From Gyrodactylus bullatarudis (lineage: Eukaryota; Platyhelminthes; Monogenea; Gyrodactylidea; Gyrodactylidae), in contig SSNU01000093.1 in the NCBI GenBank assembly GCA_012064415.1, forward strand, positions 1 to 64,000: 64,000 nt of DNA. The letters are read 5' to 3'. The translations under genes and the position numbers were made by a program. Position 1 is the first letter of the stretch. Each line of letters starts with the position of its first letter. The notes below the pieces were generated by a model. The model had not been told where the DNA came from. It ran no database searches and worked only from the letters and a program-made list of their open reading frames with translations. Of the stretch, positions 11,226 to 21,092 are shown in pieces.

Positions 11226-12801
11226 TTTTTCTAATTTTCCCAATAACGTTGTTCGCTTAATATGTTGTATTGGTGTTGTATTGGCTTGTATTGGTCTATC
11301 TGTAGAAAAGAAAGGGGACAAAAAGGTAGTAATTCCTAAAATACAAGGATTATAAAAATTATAAATTGTTTTAGTAATCAGAATTAGTAGAGTAACAATT
11401 CATCTCTTGAAGGAAGATTAGAATAAAAAACAATTCAAACCAGAAGACAACATAGTCAGGTAGCAAGCGAACAGCTCCCTGAAGAACTACTTCGTTCCAA
11501 ATTATATTCACAATAAAATTTTAACCAGGATATTTTTAGCGTCAGCCTCAAATCTAACACGAAAACTATTTCCAGAACAACTTTAGATTACAAGAATTAT
11601 TATGAATATAATTGTCATACTCGCAAAAATCAATTATTAGTAATAATTAGGGCAGTAAATTTGCGATTTTTGATATGTTGCTTGTTTCGATATCCTTTTT
11701 CGAAAAATATAAAAATTTGATTTCTAACATTCCTAACATTCAAGATAAATTTGCGATTTTTGTGCGATTTTGTAACTAGTTGCGACCTTTTTGCCATTTT
11801 TTTCTTTTTCTTCTAATAGATAACAAAAGAAGACAACTAGATTAAGCATCGAGTAACCATGTCTAAGTACCTTTTTTTACATTCATTCATGGGAATCATT
11901 TTATTGAGTTAAGAAGCAGTTACTTAGTGACTCTAATTGTTCTAAGAAAATTCTAATACGTACTTGACAAAAAACAATTAGTTTTTAAAATTTTTTTCTT
12001 ATAATTTTAATTAATATTTCTTAGTAATAAAGCTTGTATTTCACCTCATCTTCTCAGACGATTACGCCTGCAACCGTTAATGGTCAGATACGCAGATACA
12101 TCTCTTTTGTGTCTCAATCTAAAATATCAGTAAGACCGTACTTTCTATGTATCATTAGAATCGTCTCTTCAAGCTTGATCAGAAGATCACCTTGGCTAAA
12201 AATCGATAATTTGCAAAATCTATCTCTAATGGTTACACAGTGGTAGGCATTTTTGGTTACTTTTCTACATTGAATTTGAGGACCCCTAAAAATTAATTCA
12301 CTTTTAGTTACACTTTTGTAATACAAAGTTTTAAATATTGCAAATATAGTCCCTATTTCCTGTGTTGAAATTTAATAATTGCATTCATGTTTAGTAGAGT
12401 GGGTTCCTAATTTTTAATTTTGAAAATTAAAACAAGTCACTAGAGTTCTCATACGAACTTAAACACGTAGATTGAGAAAATAAGAGTTGGAAAGTTCCCC
12501 ATATGTTTCTGAAAACTTTAAGAATTCTTGACCTTTGTGTATTATACGGCTACTTGAAAGTAAGTTTTTCATCAATTTGAAATTTTATTTAATTTGAAAA
12601 ATGTATTTTAAAATAATTTTGTCAACCGTTTTCCTGATATGAGATATGTAGTGAATTATCATTAAATTCCCACCAAACTTCAAACAAACAAATAATTAAT
12701 TTATAATTGTAATCCTATTTGTTTAACTTTATCTCATATGATTCTTATCTTATTTTTTTATCTTACAAAATATACACGCTTATATTACACACACTTTCTT
12801 A
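11226..12801. other. 1.6 kb AT-rich stretch without recognisable genes
   Basis: Overlapping 70-codon ORFs on both strands at 12034-12326 have no signature and look like chance openings. Confidence 0.35.
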
Positions 12802-13095
12802 ATGCCTGAAACAGGAAGCTTAAAAAAGCAACTTGAGCTCTCCTCATCAACAAGCGCTGGCGAGACGTCATTTTCTTCTGATGACGAGCCTAAAGTCGCA
12901 GCCGTTCTTAGGAACGGTAAATCCATACCACAAGCTGAGACTCTCTCGGTATTCGAGGAACTTAACCCCCTCAACACAAGGACTTCAATGTCCAGCCACA
13001 AAGACTCTTCAACTGCTGAGTTGAGGGTCAACAAACAATCAACACATAATTATAATAATAATAAAAAGCGTACTAAAGATTTAGTACAGATATAA
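12802..13095 (+). CDS. Unrecognised 97-residue Ser/Thr-rich ORF in a GC-richer island
   Basis: An ATG opens 97 codons ending at TAA 13093-13095. I do not recognise the product. The N-terminal half is rich in Ser, Thr, Glu and Asp (LELSSSTSAGETSFSSDDEP), the C-terminal end in Asn and Lys (NYNNNKKRTKDLVQI); no membrane segment, signal peptide or zinc motif is visible. The first about 240 bp are clearly richer in G+C than the flanks, and both the minus strand (12780-13034) and another plus frame are also open there, as expected from composition alone. It could be a small host exon, the start of a LINE ORF1, or chance. Confidence 0.3.
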   Translation: MPETGSLKKQLELSSSTSAGETSFSSDDEPKVAAVLRNGKSIPQAETLSVFEELNPLNTRTSMSSHKDSSTAELRVNKQSTHNYNNNKKRTKDLVQI

Positions 13096-13509
13096 ATTTA
13101 TTGAAGAATAAGCTTTTGCTCTCACATCAGCTTGGTCTAAATAATCATTTTAGATTTTGAGTGATAAATTGAAGAGATCAAATATTAAAGGTCATTTGAT
13201 TTATCAGATAATTTTGTTATTTAAACCAAAATATTCAACTGCAAAATATAATGAATTATAAGTGAAGCTTGTTTCAAAATCAAAAAATTTTATGCTTTCA
13301 TTTTACTCAACGAACTAACTCAACTGTTGACAAAAAAAAGTTAAAATCAGTAAGTAGATCAAGAAAATTTAAAAATTTTGAATCATATCAATTCAAAGAA
13401 ATCTAAGACTCATAAGACCTTTCAAGAATATCCTATAGATCCTAATGACCCAGCTTATAAAATTACCTTCAAAATGAGTGGTCTGGTGTCGTATGAGATT
13501 TATTTAAAG
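13096..13509. other. AT-rich stretch, nothing recognised
   Basis: No supported feature. Confidence 0.4.
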
Positions 13510-13690
13510 GAGTTATGAGTGACCAAAGATATCTTTCCACAGAGGTACTATTAAAACCTGTAAATACTGACGTAGTCTTCACAAGCCCTTCTCTGATTGG
13601 CTCATTTTAATAACTATCCCATATTCATGAAATTGTTACTCATGATGTAAGTATTTACAGGTGTTAATAGTCTTTTGTCACTCCTAACTC
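13510..13690. repeat. Small foldback MITE, unassigned family
   Basis: The left end GAGTTATGAGTGACCAAAGA and inner ACCTGTAAATACT are inverted at the right end (AGTATTTACAGGTGTTAATAG, then TCTTTTGTCACTCCTAACTC). The left arm carries about 18 extra bases between the two blocks. No sister copy or clear target duplication was found. Confidence 0.55.
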
Positions 13691-13962
13691 ATGTATAATC
13701 ATAACCAAAACAAGTAAATTCACTATAGTTATGTTCAAAATTTTTTTTTGTTAGACAAAAATCTTGTACTGAATTGAAATATAAATACAAATTATAACAA
13801 AAATCTTCTTGTACAAATAGAGATAAATACAATAATTATAATTAAATGATCTGTACAATATGAAGTGTTATAATGATAAAATAAAGTAAAAGCTCTGGAG
13901 TTGTAAAAACTATGCAATAATGAAGCTTGAGAACTCGTGAGAACAGAATTTTAAATAATCTA

Positions 13963-14048
13963 TTTGTTACCGTTAATCTTGTTACTCTTGATAGTCTCAA
14001 GATTCCCTGGCAATTCAGTTAAACTTGTTACTCGACTTAACAGATCTG
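13963..14048. repeat. Repeat family R (GTTAATCTTGTTACTC...TCTCAAGA), end segment
   Basis: GTTACTCTTGATAGTCTCAAGATTCCCTGG is shared, with changes, with segments at 14735-14815, 30805-30885 and 54985-55105. The 54985 copy shows that these are ends of an inverted-repeat element. Confidence 0.5.
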
Positions 14049-14925
14049 ACTTAACTTTTTGAAGCATTGCTGAGCTTAGATTTCAATTACAATAAAAGTT
14101 TTAAAGTGAAAACTCAAATAAATTAGCTACTATTTGATGTATCTCTCACCTTAATTCGAGCGGTAGTGTATAGAATAGCTATTACTATAGTAATATGACC
14201 ATAACTGAGTGTGGGATTAAAAGGGGTAAAAATATACAAGAACGAAATGATTTTGTAAATTCTAACCAACTTTTTCAGAAAGAGCATAAAATTTTGATCC
14301 AAGAAAAATATCTGAAAAGCTCTTTTTCTTGAAAGATATGAGCGTTTGAAGTTAAAATTTATGGAGAAAATTGACTCCAAAATCACAAAATTTTCGACAG
14401 AAAAGTAGCTGGAATGCGCAATTTTTTGTTTTGGGCGACACTCAAGGTGTCATTAGATAGGAAATTTAATTGTGATTCTAATAATGCCTAATTAGTTAAT
14501 TGAATTTTTTATTTTAATAAAAATTTAATTGTTTGAAATTATTCATTTTTTTTTAATTCTCAAATTCGGTTTTTTCAATATATCTCGAAAATCAGACACA
14601 ATCTAGAAAATATAATTACAGATCTGAAATCAGCACAAAATTCCGATCCAGAAAATGTTTGGATCAAGATCCTATTGCAAAATTTTTCTGAAAGTGTCCT
14701 AGTGTGTAATCTAAATTTACCAAATTTTAATATTAATTACAAGATTCCCGGGATTCTTGAAACTATCAAATAATCTTAAAACCGAGTAACAAGATAAACT
14801 GGCTTGTTAATAATTCCCTTTTCATCAAGTTGTTTTTTCTGGTTGCAATTTTTAGTTTTTTATGAAGGATTTGAGTTTTAAATAGTTTACTGGCCAAAAA
14901 TTTTTCAAATTAAAAATAATCATAT
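14049..14925. other. AT-rich stretch with a repeat family R segment at about 14735-14815
   Basis: Besides the family R segment (AAGATTCCCGGGATTCTTGA, GAGTAACAAGAT) nothing is recognised; the 87-codon minus ORF at 14123-14386 has no signature. Confidence 0.4.
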
Positions 14926-15128
14926 TTAACCCTTTCGGTGCCGAGACTATTTCACAATTTTTATAAAAACCGAAATTTAGCTATGAAGATAGCAAGTTAT
15001 TTGGCCAAAAATATTACGAATGCAAGTTCACATTGTGGGCTTCAATTTAAACTTTAATTGATCCAGAAACCTATCAAAATGGTAGAGTTAAGAAGGTTGT
15101 ATATGTCCATCGGCATCGAAAGGGTTAA
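14926..15128. repeat. MITE family P1 (piggyBac-type), copy 1, with intact TTAA duplications
   Basis: TTAA (14926-14929) is followed by CCCTTTCGGTGCCGA, and the other end, inverted, reads CCCTTTCGATGCCGATGG before TTAA (15125-15128). The 195-bp element has no coding capacity. TTAA duplications and CCC-starting terminal repeats are the piggyBac signature. A second copy, inverted, lies at 30459-30604. Confidence 0.85.
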
Positions 15129-16078
15129 TTACTCCAAATAGAGTTGAAAAATACCTCAATTCAAAGCTTATCTTATAATCTCTTGATTGAAAAAAAATAT
15201 TATGTCGACAAGTGTAAATTTGACTTCAGTAGAGCTTCAAGAAGGCTTGTGACTTTAAAGTCACTGTGGGACTTGAAGGGTTAAATATCCCCTTTATATT
15301 AATAGGAATACAGTAATAATATTCATATGTTATCGGTATAAACATTGAATAGATTTTTCAGTTTTTGTAGTTAGTTATACATTATAAAGATTTTAAATTC
15401 ATTATTTTCCATTGTACGATTAATAGCTATAGGTCTAGATTAAACAAATTTGTTACCAGGATTGGTTAATAATTAAGTTGGCGTTAATTAAGAAAAAGAT
15501 TCGTTAATAAAAATAATTGTAATTATTGTTAATTATAATTAATCTGTTAATAATGCAGGTTATTTTGAAGTCTCTCAAGATTGGCATTATCTCTCTCACC
15601 TTGGTTATCATTACATAAACTTGACCTGAAGAAATCATGTTATTACTGTTATTTATACAGTTAATACAGTAATTAAAACATATCCCACAAAAATTGCCAA
15701 ATAATAATGTATTTATTCAAAATTACATTCAATCATATTTAAGGTCAAGATTAAGTGCATTTCAAAATCAGTCTTTAACCGGGAAGGAACGATCCTTCAA
15801 AATATTTCAATCAGAATCATGAAAATTGATCATTCTATCATTGAAAATATTTCATCATTTAAATCAGGATTAAATTCTATTAACGATCTTAGTAGCAATA
15901 AAAAATTCTGTCCCAGATGTATAGTATTCGAGTTTTTATGTGAGGCACTTCTTGTGATTTACGACTTATTTTACATGATATTTTTTTTCACATCAAGACC
16001 ATAAAAATAACTGAAATTAAAAACGAAAATATTTTTTTAGTATTTTGTTAACATTTCTTATTTTTCAATATAAGCCTA
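15129..16078. other. AT-rich stretch with a solo piggyBac-type end at 15250-15290
   Basis: GTGACTTTAAAGTCAC at 15250-15265 is a perfect palindrome; it is followed by TGTGGGACTTGAAGGG and TTAA, the form of a piggyBac MITE right end related to P2/P3 termini. No matching left end was found. A 61-codon ORF at 15819-16004 has no signature. Confidence 0.45.
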
Positions 16079-16483
16079 ATTGACATGAAGATAAGAATTT
16101 ACTATTTTTACAAAAAACTCAATATTTTTCTCCGGATTCACAGAAAAAAATAATTTTTTGAATTCTAAAACGTAATGAGCTAACAAGATGTGGATATTCG
16201 AAAAAATTCCAAAAAAAAACAATATGACCAAAATTTGTCCGTTTTTCGAATTTTAGTATCAAAATCTGGAAGTTTAATTTTTCTCGGAAAAATTTAATTC
16301 TTCGCCAAATTCAAATTCTTTGTCTAATGCTGATACCAAATAACTGCTTTGAATCATCGAAATTGATAAAAAAATTTGCCTGAAAAGTTGAAAAAGTGGA
16401 AATTCGGTACATTTTCGAAATTCAGATTGAATTTTTTTCGGATTTTTTTCGAATATCTACATCTTATTAGCTCATTCCCCAGG
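16079..16483. repeat. Foldback element family FB-A, truncated at its right end by PLE sequence
   Basis: It begins after TA (16077-16078) with ATTGACATGAAGATAAGAAT, the FB-A terminus, shows both arms (GAGCTAACAAGATGTGGATA and its inverse TATCTACATCTTATTAGCTC) and stops at CTCATTCC where the inverted PLE piece starts. The outer about 100 bp of the right arm are missing. Confidence 0.75.
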
Positions 16484-16593
16484 GTTTTTGTATAAAACGG
16501 AAAAAATTGAAATTGAAGCTGCGTGGTTTTCCTGCTTAAGATGTCTAGTAACCACGGTATCCTTATGTAGATGATCATTCGATCTTGTGACTC
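16484..16593 (-). mobile_element. Inverted PLE fragment (GIY-YIG region) in front of PLE copy 2
   Basis: The minus strand encodes part of the C-terminal domain also seen at 33010-33130 (NDHL, TRHLKQENHAA, SISNFS region). It is joined head-to-head to the plus-strand PLE leader at 16594. Inverted partial copies in front of PLEs are known for this class. Confidence 0.75.
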
Positions 16594-16609
16594 TTATCAT
16601 TTTTAAAGT

Positions 16610-16650
16610 GATACCACTGATGATCCTTTAAGAAATGTACATTTGGTGTT
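16610..16650 (+). ncRNA. Hammerhead-ribozyme-like core at the 5' end of PLE copy 2
   Basis: GATACCA (16610-16616), CTGATGA (16617-16623), TCCTTTAA, GAAA (16632-16635), self-complementary TGTACA (16636-16641), TT (16642-16643), TGGTGTT (16644-16650). Stem I pairs seven positions, two of them G-U wobbles. The order is that of a type I hammerhead cleaving after TT. Stem II is very weak and stem III has no loop, so a dimer-type fold would be needed. Confidence 0.55.
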
Positions 16651-16685
16651 AATATATCTTTACTTCTATTTTAATATGATTTTAA

Positions 16686-18477
16686 GTGGATGTATTTGAG
16701 AATTTTCGTGAATTATTTAATCAGAAAAATCTATCCTGCCGGTTCCATGAACAGAAAAAACTTCTTCGTGAAATCTTATCTTCTAATTCTAAACTTTATC
16801 ACGCTTATGGCCAGTTGAAGTTTTATCGTGAATATTTTGAAAGGAACCAATATCCAAGATTTTTTTGGAAAAAAGTCCCTCGAGATGTTCGTTTTCATAA
16901 AGAAGAACATGTCATACTCAAGGTCCGAGAAGAAATTCAGATTATTGAAGAAAGGACCCAGATTCTATTGAACTTCATTGCTAACAAATTGGTACTTATG
17001 GAGATTGATACTGATTTTAATAATGCTTTGCTACGATTCTTGTTGAATCAGGAGAATCTATAAAAAACCATAAGTATGAAGATCTATTCAAAGAATTTGG
17101 AAAAAGTCTTCGTTTTCATGAAAAAGGAATCTTCAACTTCACAGATATTGATTTATCTAAGGAACAGAAGGAAATCCTATCACTTAGTCCTAATTTTTGT
17201 ATTCCTAAACGTAAAAATGAAATTGAAGACAAAGCGGCTTTTGAACGTATAATGTATGAACTAGGTCTAACAAAGAACCGCAAAGACAATTCAAACACAG
17301 AGAAGTTTAAAATTGATCTTTTAACTATTTATAGAAGTTTTGATCGAAAACCTCTAAGATCTAGTTTACTTACTAAGAAGCATTTTGTAGCATTAAAAGA
17401 ACTTAAATCTAATGAAAACATTTTCCTCACCAAACCTGATAAAGGAAAGGGGATAGTTATAATGTACAAGGATGACTATTATAAAGCAGGTTTTGATTTT
17501 CTCTCAGATGAGGGTAAATTTGTCAATACTGGGAGAGATAGAACATCATATTATAAAGAAATGGAATCCATGGAACGATCCATGTATAAGGTAGCTAAGG
17601 GATTATTTGATAGGAATATAATTTCTGATAAAACCAGAAATTCTATAGCGATGAAACATACAAGGATGTCAAGATTATACCTACATCCTAAGACACATGA
17701 GATCATAGATAATGTGATTCCTGAAGTTTTTCCGATTCGACCGATCTTGGATATGTCGTCATGTCCACAACATAATTTAGCTAAATGGCTTATTGGTATC
17801 TTGAAGCCTATACATAATTACTATACTAAATATGTTGTTAAAGATACATTTTCATTTGTCGATAGAATTAAGGATTTAAATATAGGTTCAAATAAAATGA
17901 TTTCATTAGATGTAAGTTCCCTAGTATACCTATAGAGGAGACTCTTAATATTATCAAAGCTTTCATAGATGAACATGATGGTTTTGAAATGCAAAGTAAT
18001 GAGATTTCGTCTCTCATTAGAATCTGTTGTACTAATGTCCCATTGTCATTTCGAAACAAAGTGTTTATTCAGAAAGATGGGATAGCTATGGGATCACCTC
18101 CTAGTCCTCTCTTAGCTGATATCTTTTTAGGTTGGTTAGAGATGAATAAGATGTCTGAAACTATCAATACTTTCACTGATGTTTACATCAGATATGTCGA
18201 TGACACTTTTATTCTGATGAAACCTAATGTATCAATAGATGATTTTTTCTTTAAGATGAACTCATTTCATCCGAATATTAAATTCACTATGGAAAGAGAA
18301 TCTAATGGTATTTTGAGTTTTCTAGATGTAAAACTAACCAGAAAAGAAGATGGATCAATTTTAAGAAATATTTATAAGAAGAAGACTGATAACGGGAAGT
18401 ATCTTCATTATGCTAGTTTCAGTCCTATATCTCATAAAATAGGCTTAGTAATTGGTCTAGGTAAGAGAATAAGATGA
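16686..18477 (+). pseudogene. Penelope-like reverse transcriptase, two frameshifts, nuclease missing
   Basis: Segment one (16686-about 17050) gives a charged N-terminal region (MDVFENFRELFNQKNLSCRF; no ATG in frame, so the start is uncertain). After a frame change the second (about 17060-17920) carries NIFLTKPDKGKGIVIM, MSRLYLHPKTHE, PIRPILDMSSCPQHNLAKWL and SLDVSS with the first catalytic Asp. A small deletion near 17920 shifts frame, and the third (about 17925-18477) carries PIEETLNII, GIAMGSPPSPLLADIF, YVDDTFIL (catalytic Asp pair) and SFLDVKLTRKEDGS. RT motifs are intact apart from the two shifts, so the copy is fairly young. The protein would copy its RNA at a nicked target; the GIY-YIG domain that nicks is absent here. 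Confidence 0.9.
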
Positions 18478-18510
18478 ATATTTAACACATTAGAAATCTT
18501 AAAATTTTTG

Positions 18511-18994
18511 TTATCCCTTAAAGACCCACAGTGATAGTTCTGTCACACGTCATTTAAGCAACTCATTATTTTTCATTCAAGCCTCAGAAAATACTTCGTT
18601 TACAACCCATTCGATAGGAAATTTATTAATCTCCTGGAATACGCAAAGATTTTGGCTATATCATTCGTCAAACTCACGCTATATCAATTTAAAGAGAGTT
18701 GATTTTTTTCAAAAAAATCATTTTTTTAAACGTTTTTATGAAAGTAAGATAACGAGGAATCATACCTCTAGAATTCAAATATGCAATCGCCTGAACTCTA
18801 TCTGCTAAACCTACAAAGATAACCTGTTTTTGGATCATGACCCATTTTTTTGATCGATAACTCCTGAACCAAAAATAATTGCCTTAAAACAACTGTAGGT
18901 TCGTAGTCAGCGTATTCTTAAACCCCTCTTTAAGGATAGACAAAAGATGGAATGCGAGTCATGAATAAAAATTCTCTGGGATTTTAAGGGTTAA
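18511..18994 (+). repeat. MITE family P2 (piggyBac-type), most complete copy
   Basis: TTAT (18511-18514) precedes CCCTTAAAGACCCACAG; the right end inverted reads CCCTTAAAATCCCAGAG before TTAA (18991-18994). The 476-bp body has no ORF. Other copies are at 1928-2410 and 40793-41042, with a right-end piece at 22660-22795. Ends and target fit piggyBac mobilisation. Confidence 0.8.
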
Positions 18995-19026
18995 TTGGTA
19001 GACTAGGACGAGATTTTCCAAAATCA
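18859..19026 (+). repeat. Left direct repeat flanking LINE 1 (possible long target-site duplication)
   Basis: This segment (P2 right end plus TTAATTGGTAGACTAGGAC and TTCCAAAATCA) recurs at 22660-22822 on the other side of LINE 1, with small differences. The shared part past the P2 end is not found beside the other P2 copies. Confidence 0.6.
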
Positions 19027-19659
19027 ATCCTCATGCTGATGAGATTCTGGGGGACATCTCTAATTTTATAATTTCTAGACTGCATATTCTTTCAACACTA
19101 TTCAAAAACAATCAACGCAAAATCGCCAGTCTCCGGAATGAAAACTTAAATTTGAAAAATTCATCTTCTTTCCATGAACACCTTCCTTCTTCTCAACCTC
19201 TAAACATTTGCGGACTTTCTTTTTATCCTGCTCCAAACTCTCGAACTGAATCTACTCATAATTCAAATCTGAATAAATTTACCTCTGATTGAAAGGTTGC
19301 TCCTCACTCTAATAGTCATTCTCACGCTCCAAATTCATATAAATCTTCCAATACATCTAAGCTGTCTACAAATATCTCAAATAGATTCAATCCATTGATT
19401 CAATCCAGTCCCGGGCTCAACTTTCCTGGGCTATTCTCAACCTCCTCCTTGTGACATTGTTCCTCATGGTTCCAATAATGATCCCTCTATCGGAAATGTC
19501 AATTTTGATCTCTCGAGCGACAAATTTATTTCCTCCCCAGATAAAAACTTTTCAATCGTCCCTCGAAATATGAATGAAATTTCTTCTAACGTTGATATGG
19601 ACGCCTCCAACTCAATTACTGGCAAACATAAAAGTGAGTCTGATCAATTTTTTCGTTGA
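19027..19659 (+). pseudogene. LINE 1 ORF1 remnant
   Basis: Reading from about 19024 gives HADEILGDISNFIISRLHIL and KNNQRKIASLRNENLNLKN (a short heptad-like helix), then Ser/Asn/Pro-rich sequence; one stop near 19290 and one frame change near 19430 interrupt it, and it ends at TGA 19657-19659. Position before the endonuclease and composition fit a LINE ORF1 RNA-binding protein, but no zinc knuckle is seen. Inference rests mostly on position. Confidence 0.5.
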
Positions 19660-20080
19660 TCACTCTGGTTTTTTTCTACTAAATGCTCGATCATTACTAT
19701 CTAAAAATACATTTCTTAATATTAAAAATATTCTTAATAATTCTAAGCCCTCAATATTTTTCATTACCGAAACCTGGCTCAAACCTTTTGTTTCCAATTC
19801 TATTTTACATATTCCTGACTATCTATTTCTTAGGGCTGATAGACTTGGCGCTACTGGTGGTGGCGTGGGTATTTATATTCACTCATCAATAAAAATCTAT
19901 TCATTCTCGCCTTATAATGTACCTTTTCAACACATTCATATTAAAGCAAATCTAGACGACTCACTTCATTCATTTATTCTCATCTATAGACCCCCATTAG
20001 AGAGTAATTATTACATCCCAGATGATATTTTGTTCGATCCTATCTACTCTACTTTAACAACTCTTCAAAATTTGATTTGA
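19640..20080 (+). pseudogene. LINE 1 APE-type endonuclease, C-terminally truncated
   Basis: GFFLLNARSLLSKN (the usual N-R-S block at the enzyme's start) is followed by PSIFFITETWLKPFVSNSIL with the catalytic Glu in ETW, LGATGGGVGIYI (the GGGV block) and FILIYRPPLES (YRPP). The frame stops at 20078-20080; the GDFN and SDH parts are missing by deletion. The enzyme would nick target DNA for target-primed reverse transcription. Confidence 0.8.
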
Positions 20081-20188
20081 TTTCATTGAATTCGTTCGAA
20101 GCTTGTGTTATGCAGGCCCTCAAATCCAATCCACAAACTGGATGGTCCAAATTTAGAAAACTCCTCAATATTAATAAGAATTCATCTA

Positions 20189-20942
20189 AAGCTATTCTCG
20201 ATGAATTTGGGAATTCATGATTTTTACAAAAATCTCATTTTTTCATCAAGGTATCGAAAATTTTGAAAGATTTTTTGGTAACTGATTCAAAATGTACACT
20301 TTTACTGAAGTGAGAAAAAAAAATTTGGAAAAAAGTTTTTTTTGGAAAATTTTAGAGAAATTTTAAAATTCGAGATGGCGCGATTTTTTAATTTTTTTAA
20401 ACTTTGAGTTGAAAATTTTTGTTGATTTCAAGGTCTGAGAGGAATCAAACGTTATTTTTCAGGATCATCATTAGACAAAGAAAATATTTACTCTTATTCA
20501 TTTTTTTGAAAAAACACACTATTTACGTGCGAAAGTCCACTTCCTATTTTTCGATCATTTTTACTGCTTGGAAAATGTTAAAATAGGGTGATCCAAGATC
20601 ATTTCAAAATGACGGGTTTTTACAAAAAAATGAATAAGAGTAAATATTTTCTTTGTCTAATGATGATCCTGAAAAATAACGTTTGATTCCTCTCAGACCT
20701 TGAAATCAACAAAAATTTTCAACTCAAAGTTTAAAAAAATTAAAAAATCGCGCCATCTCGAATTTTAAAATTTCTCTAAAATTTTCCAAAAAAAACTTTT
20801 TTCCAAATTTTTTTTTCTCACTTCAGTAAAAGTGTACATTTTGAATCAGTTACCAAAAAATCTTTCAAAATTTTCGATACCTTGATGAAAAAATGAGATT
20901 TTTGTAAAAATCATGAATTCCCAAATTCATCGAGAATAGCTG
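20189..20942. mobile_element. Foldback element FB-B, near-perfect, inserted in LINE 1 with a TA duplication
   Basis: Arms 20190-20508 and 20623-20941 (319 bp) appear to be perfect reverse complements around a 114-bp centre. TA at 20187-20188 and TA at 20943-20944 flank it. Removing the element plus one TA restores an open LINE frame across the junction (NINKNSS joined to IKNFTQLTDQN), which fixes the borders. There is no coding capacity. The TA duplication suggests mobilisation by a Tc1/mariner-type transposase. Other FB-B copies are at 2993-3573, 23148-23345 and 30155-30788. Confidence 0.88.
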
Positions 20943-21092
20943 TATAAAAAATTTCACGCAACTTACTGACCAGAATTTTTGTTCTGAACTCAATAAGTTT
21001 TTCACTCACTCATTCAATCAATTTGAAATTATTAACTCTATTGTAATAAACCTACCTAATCCCCTTGTATTACTATCTCCGATATAAACATA

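Larger units (their letters stand above)
16594..18477 (+). mobile_element. Penelope-like element copy 2, with leader, 3'-truncated
   Basis: This is the longest coding copy. It opens with the terminal segment TCATTTTTAAAGTGATACCA and the hammerhead-like core, then a reading frame from about 16686, and stops after GLGKRIR at 18475, before the C-terminal nuclease. The same terminal segment is found downstream of the nuclease in other copies, as expected for PLE pseudo-LTRs. Confidence 0.88.
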
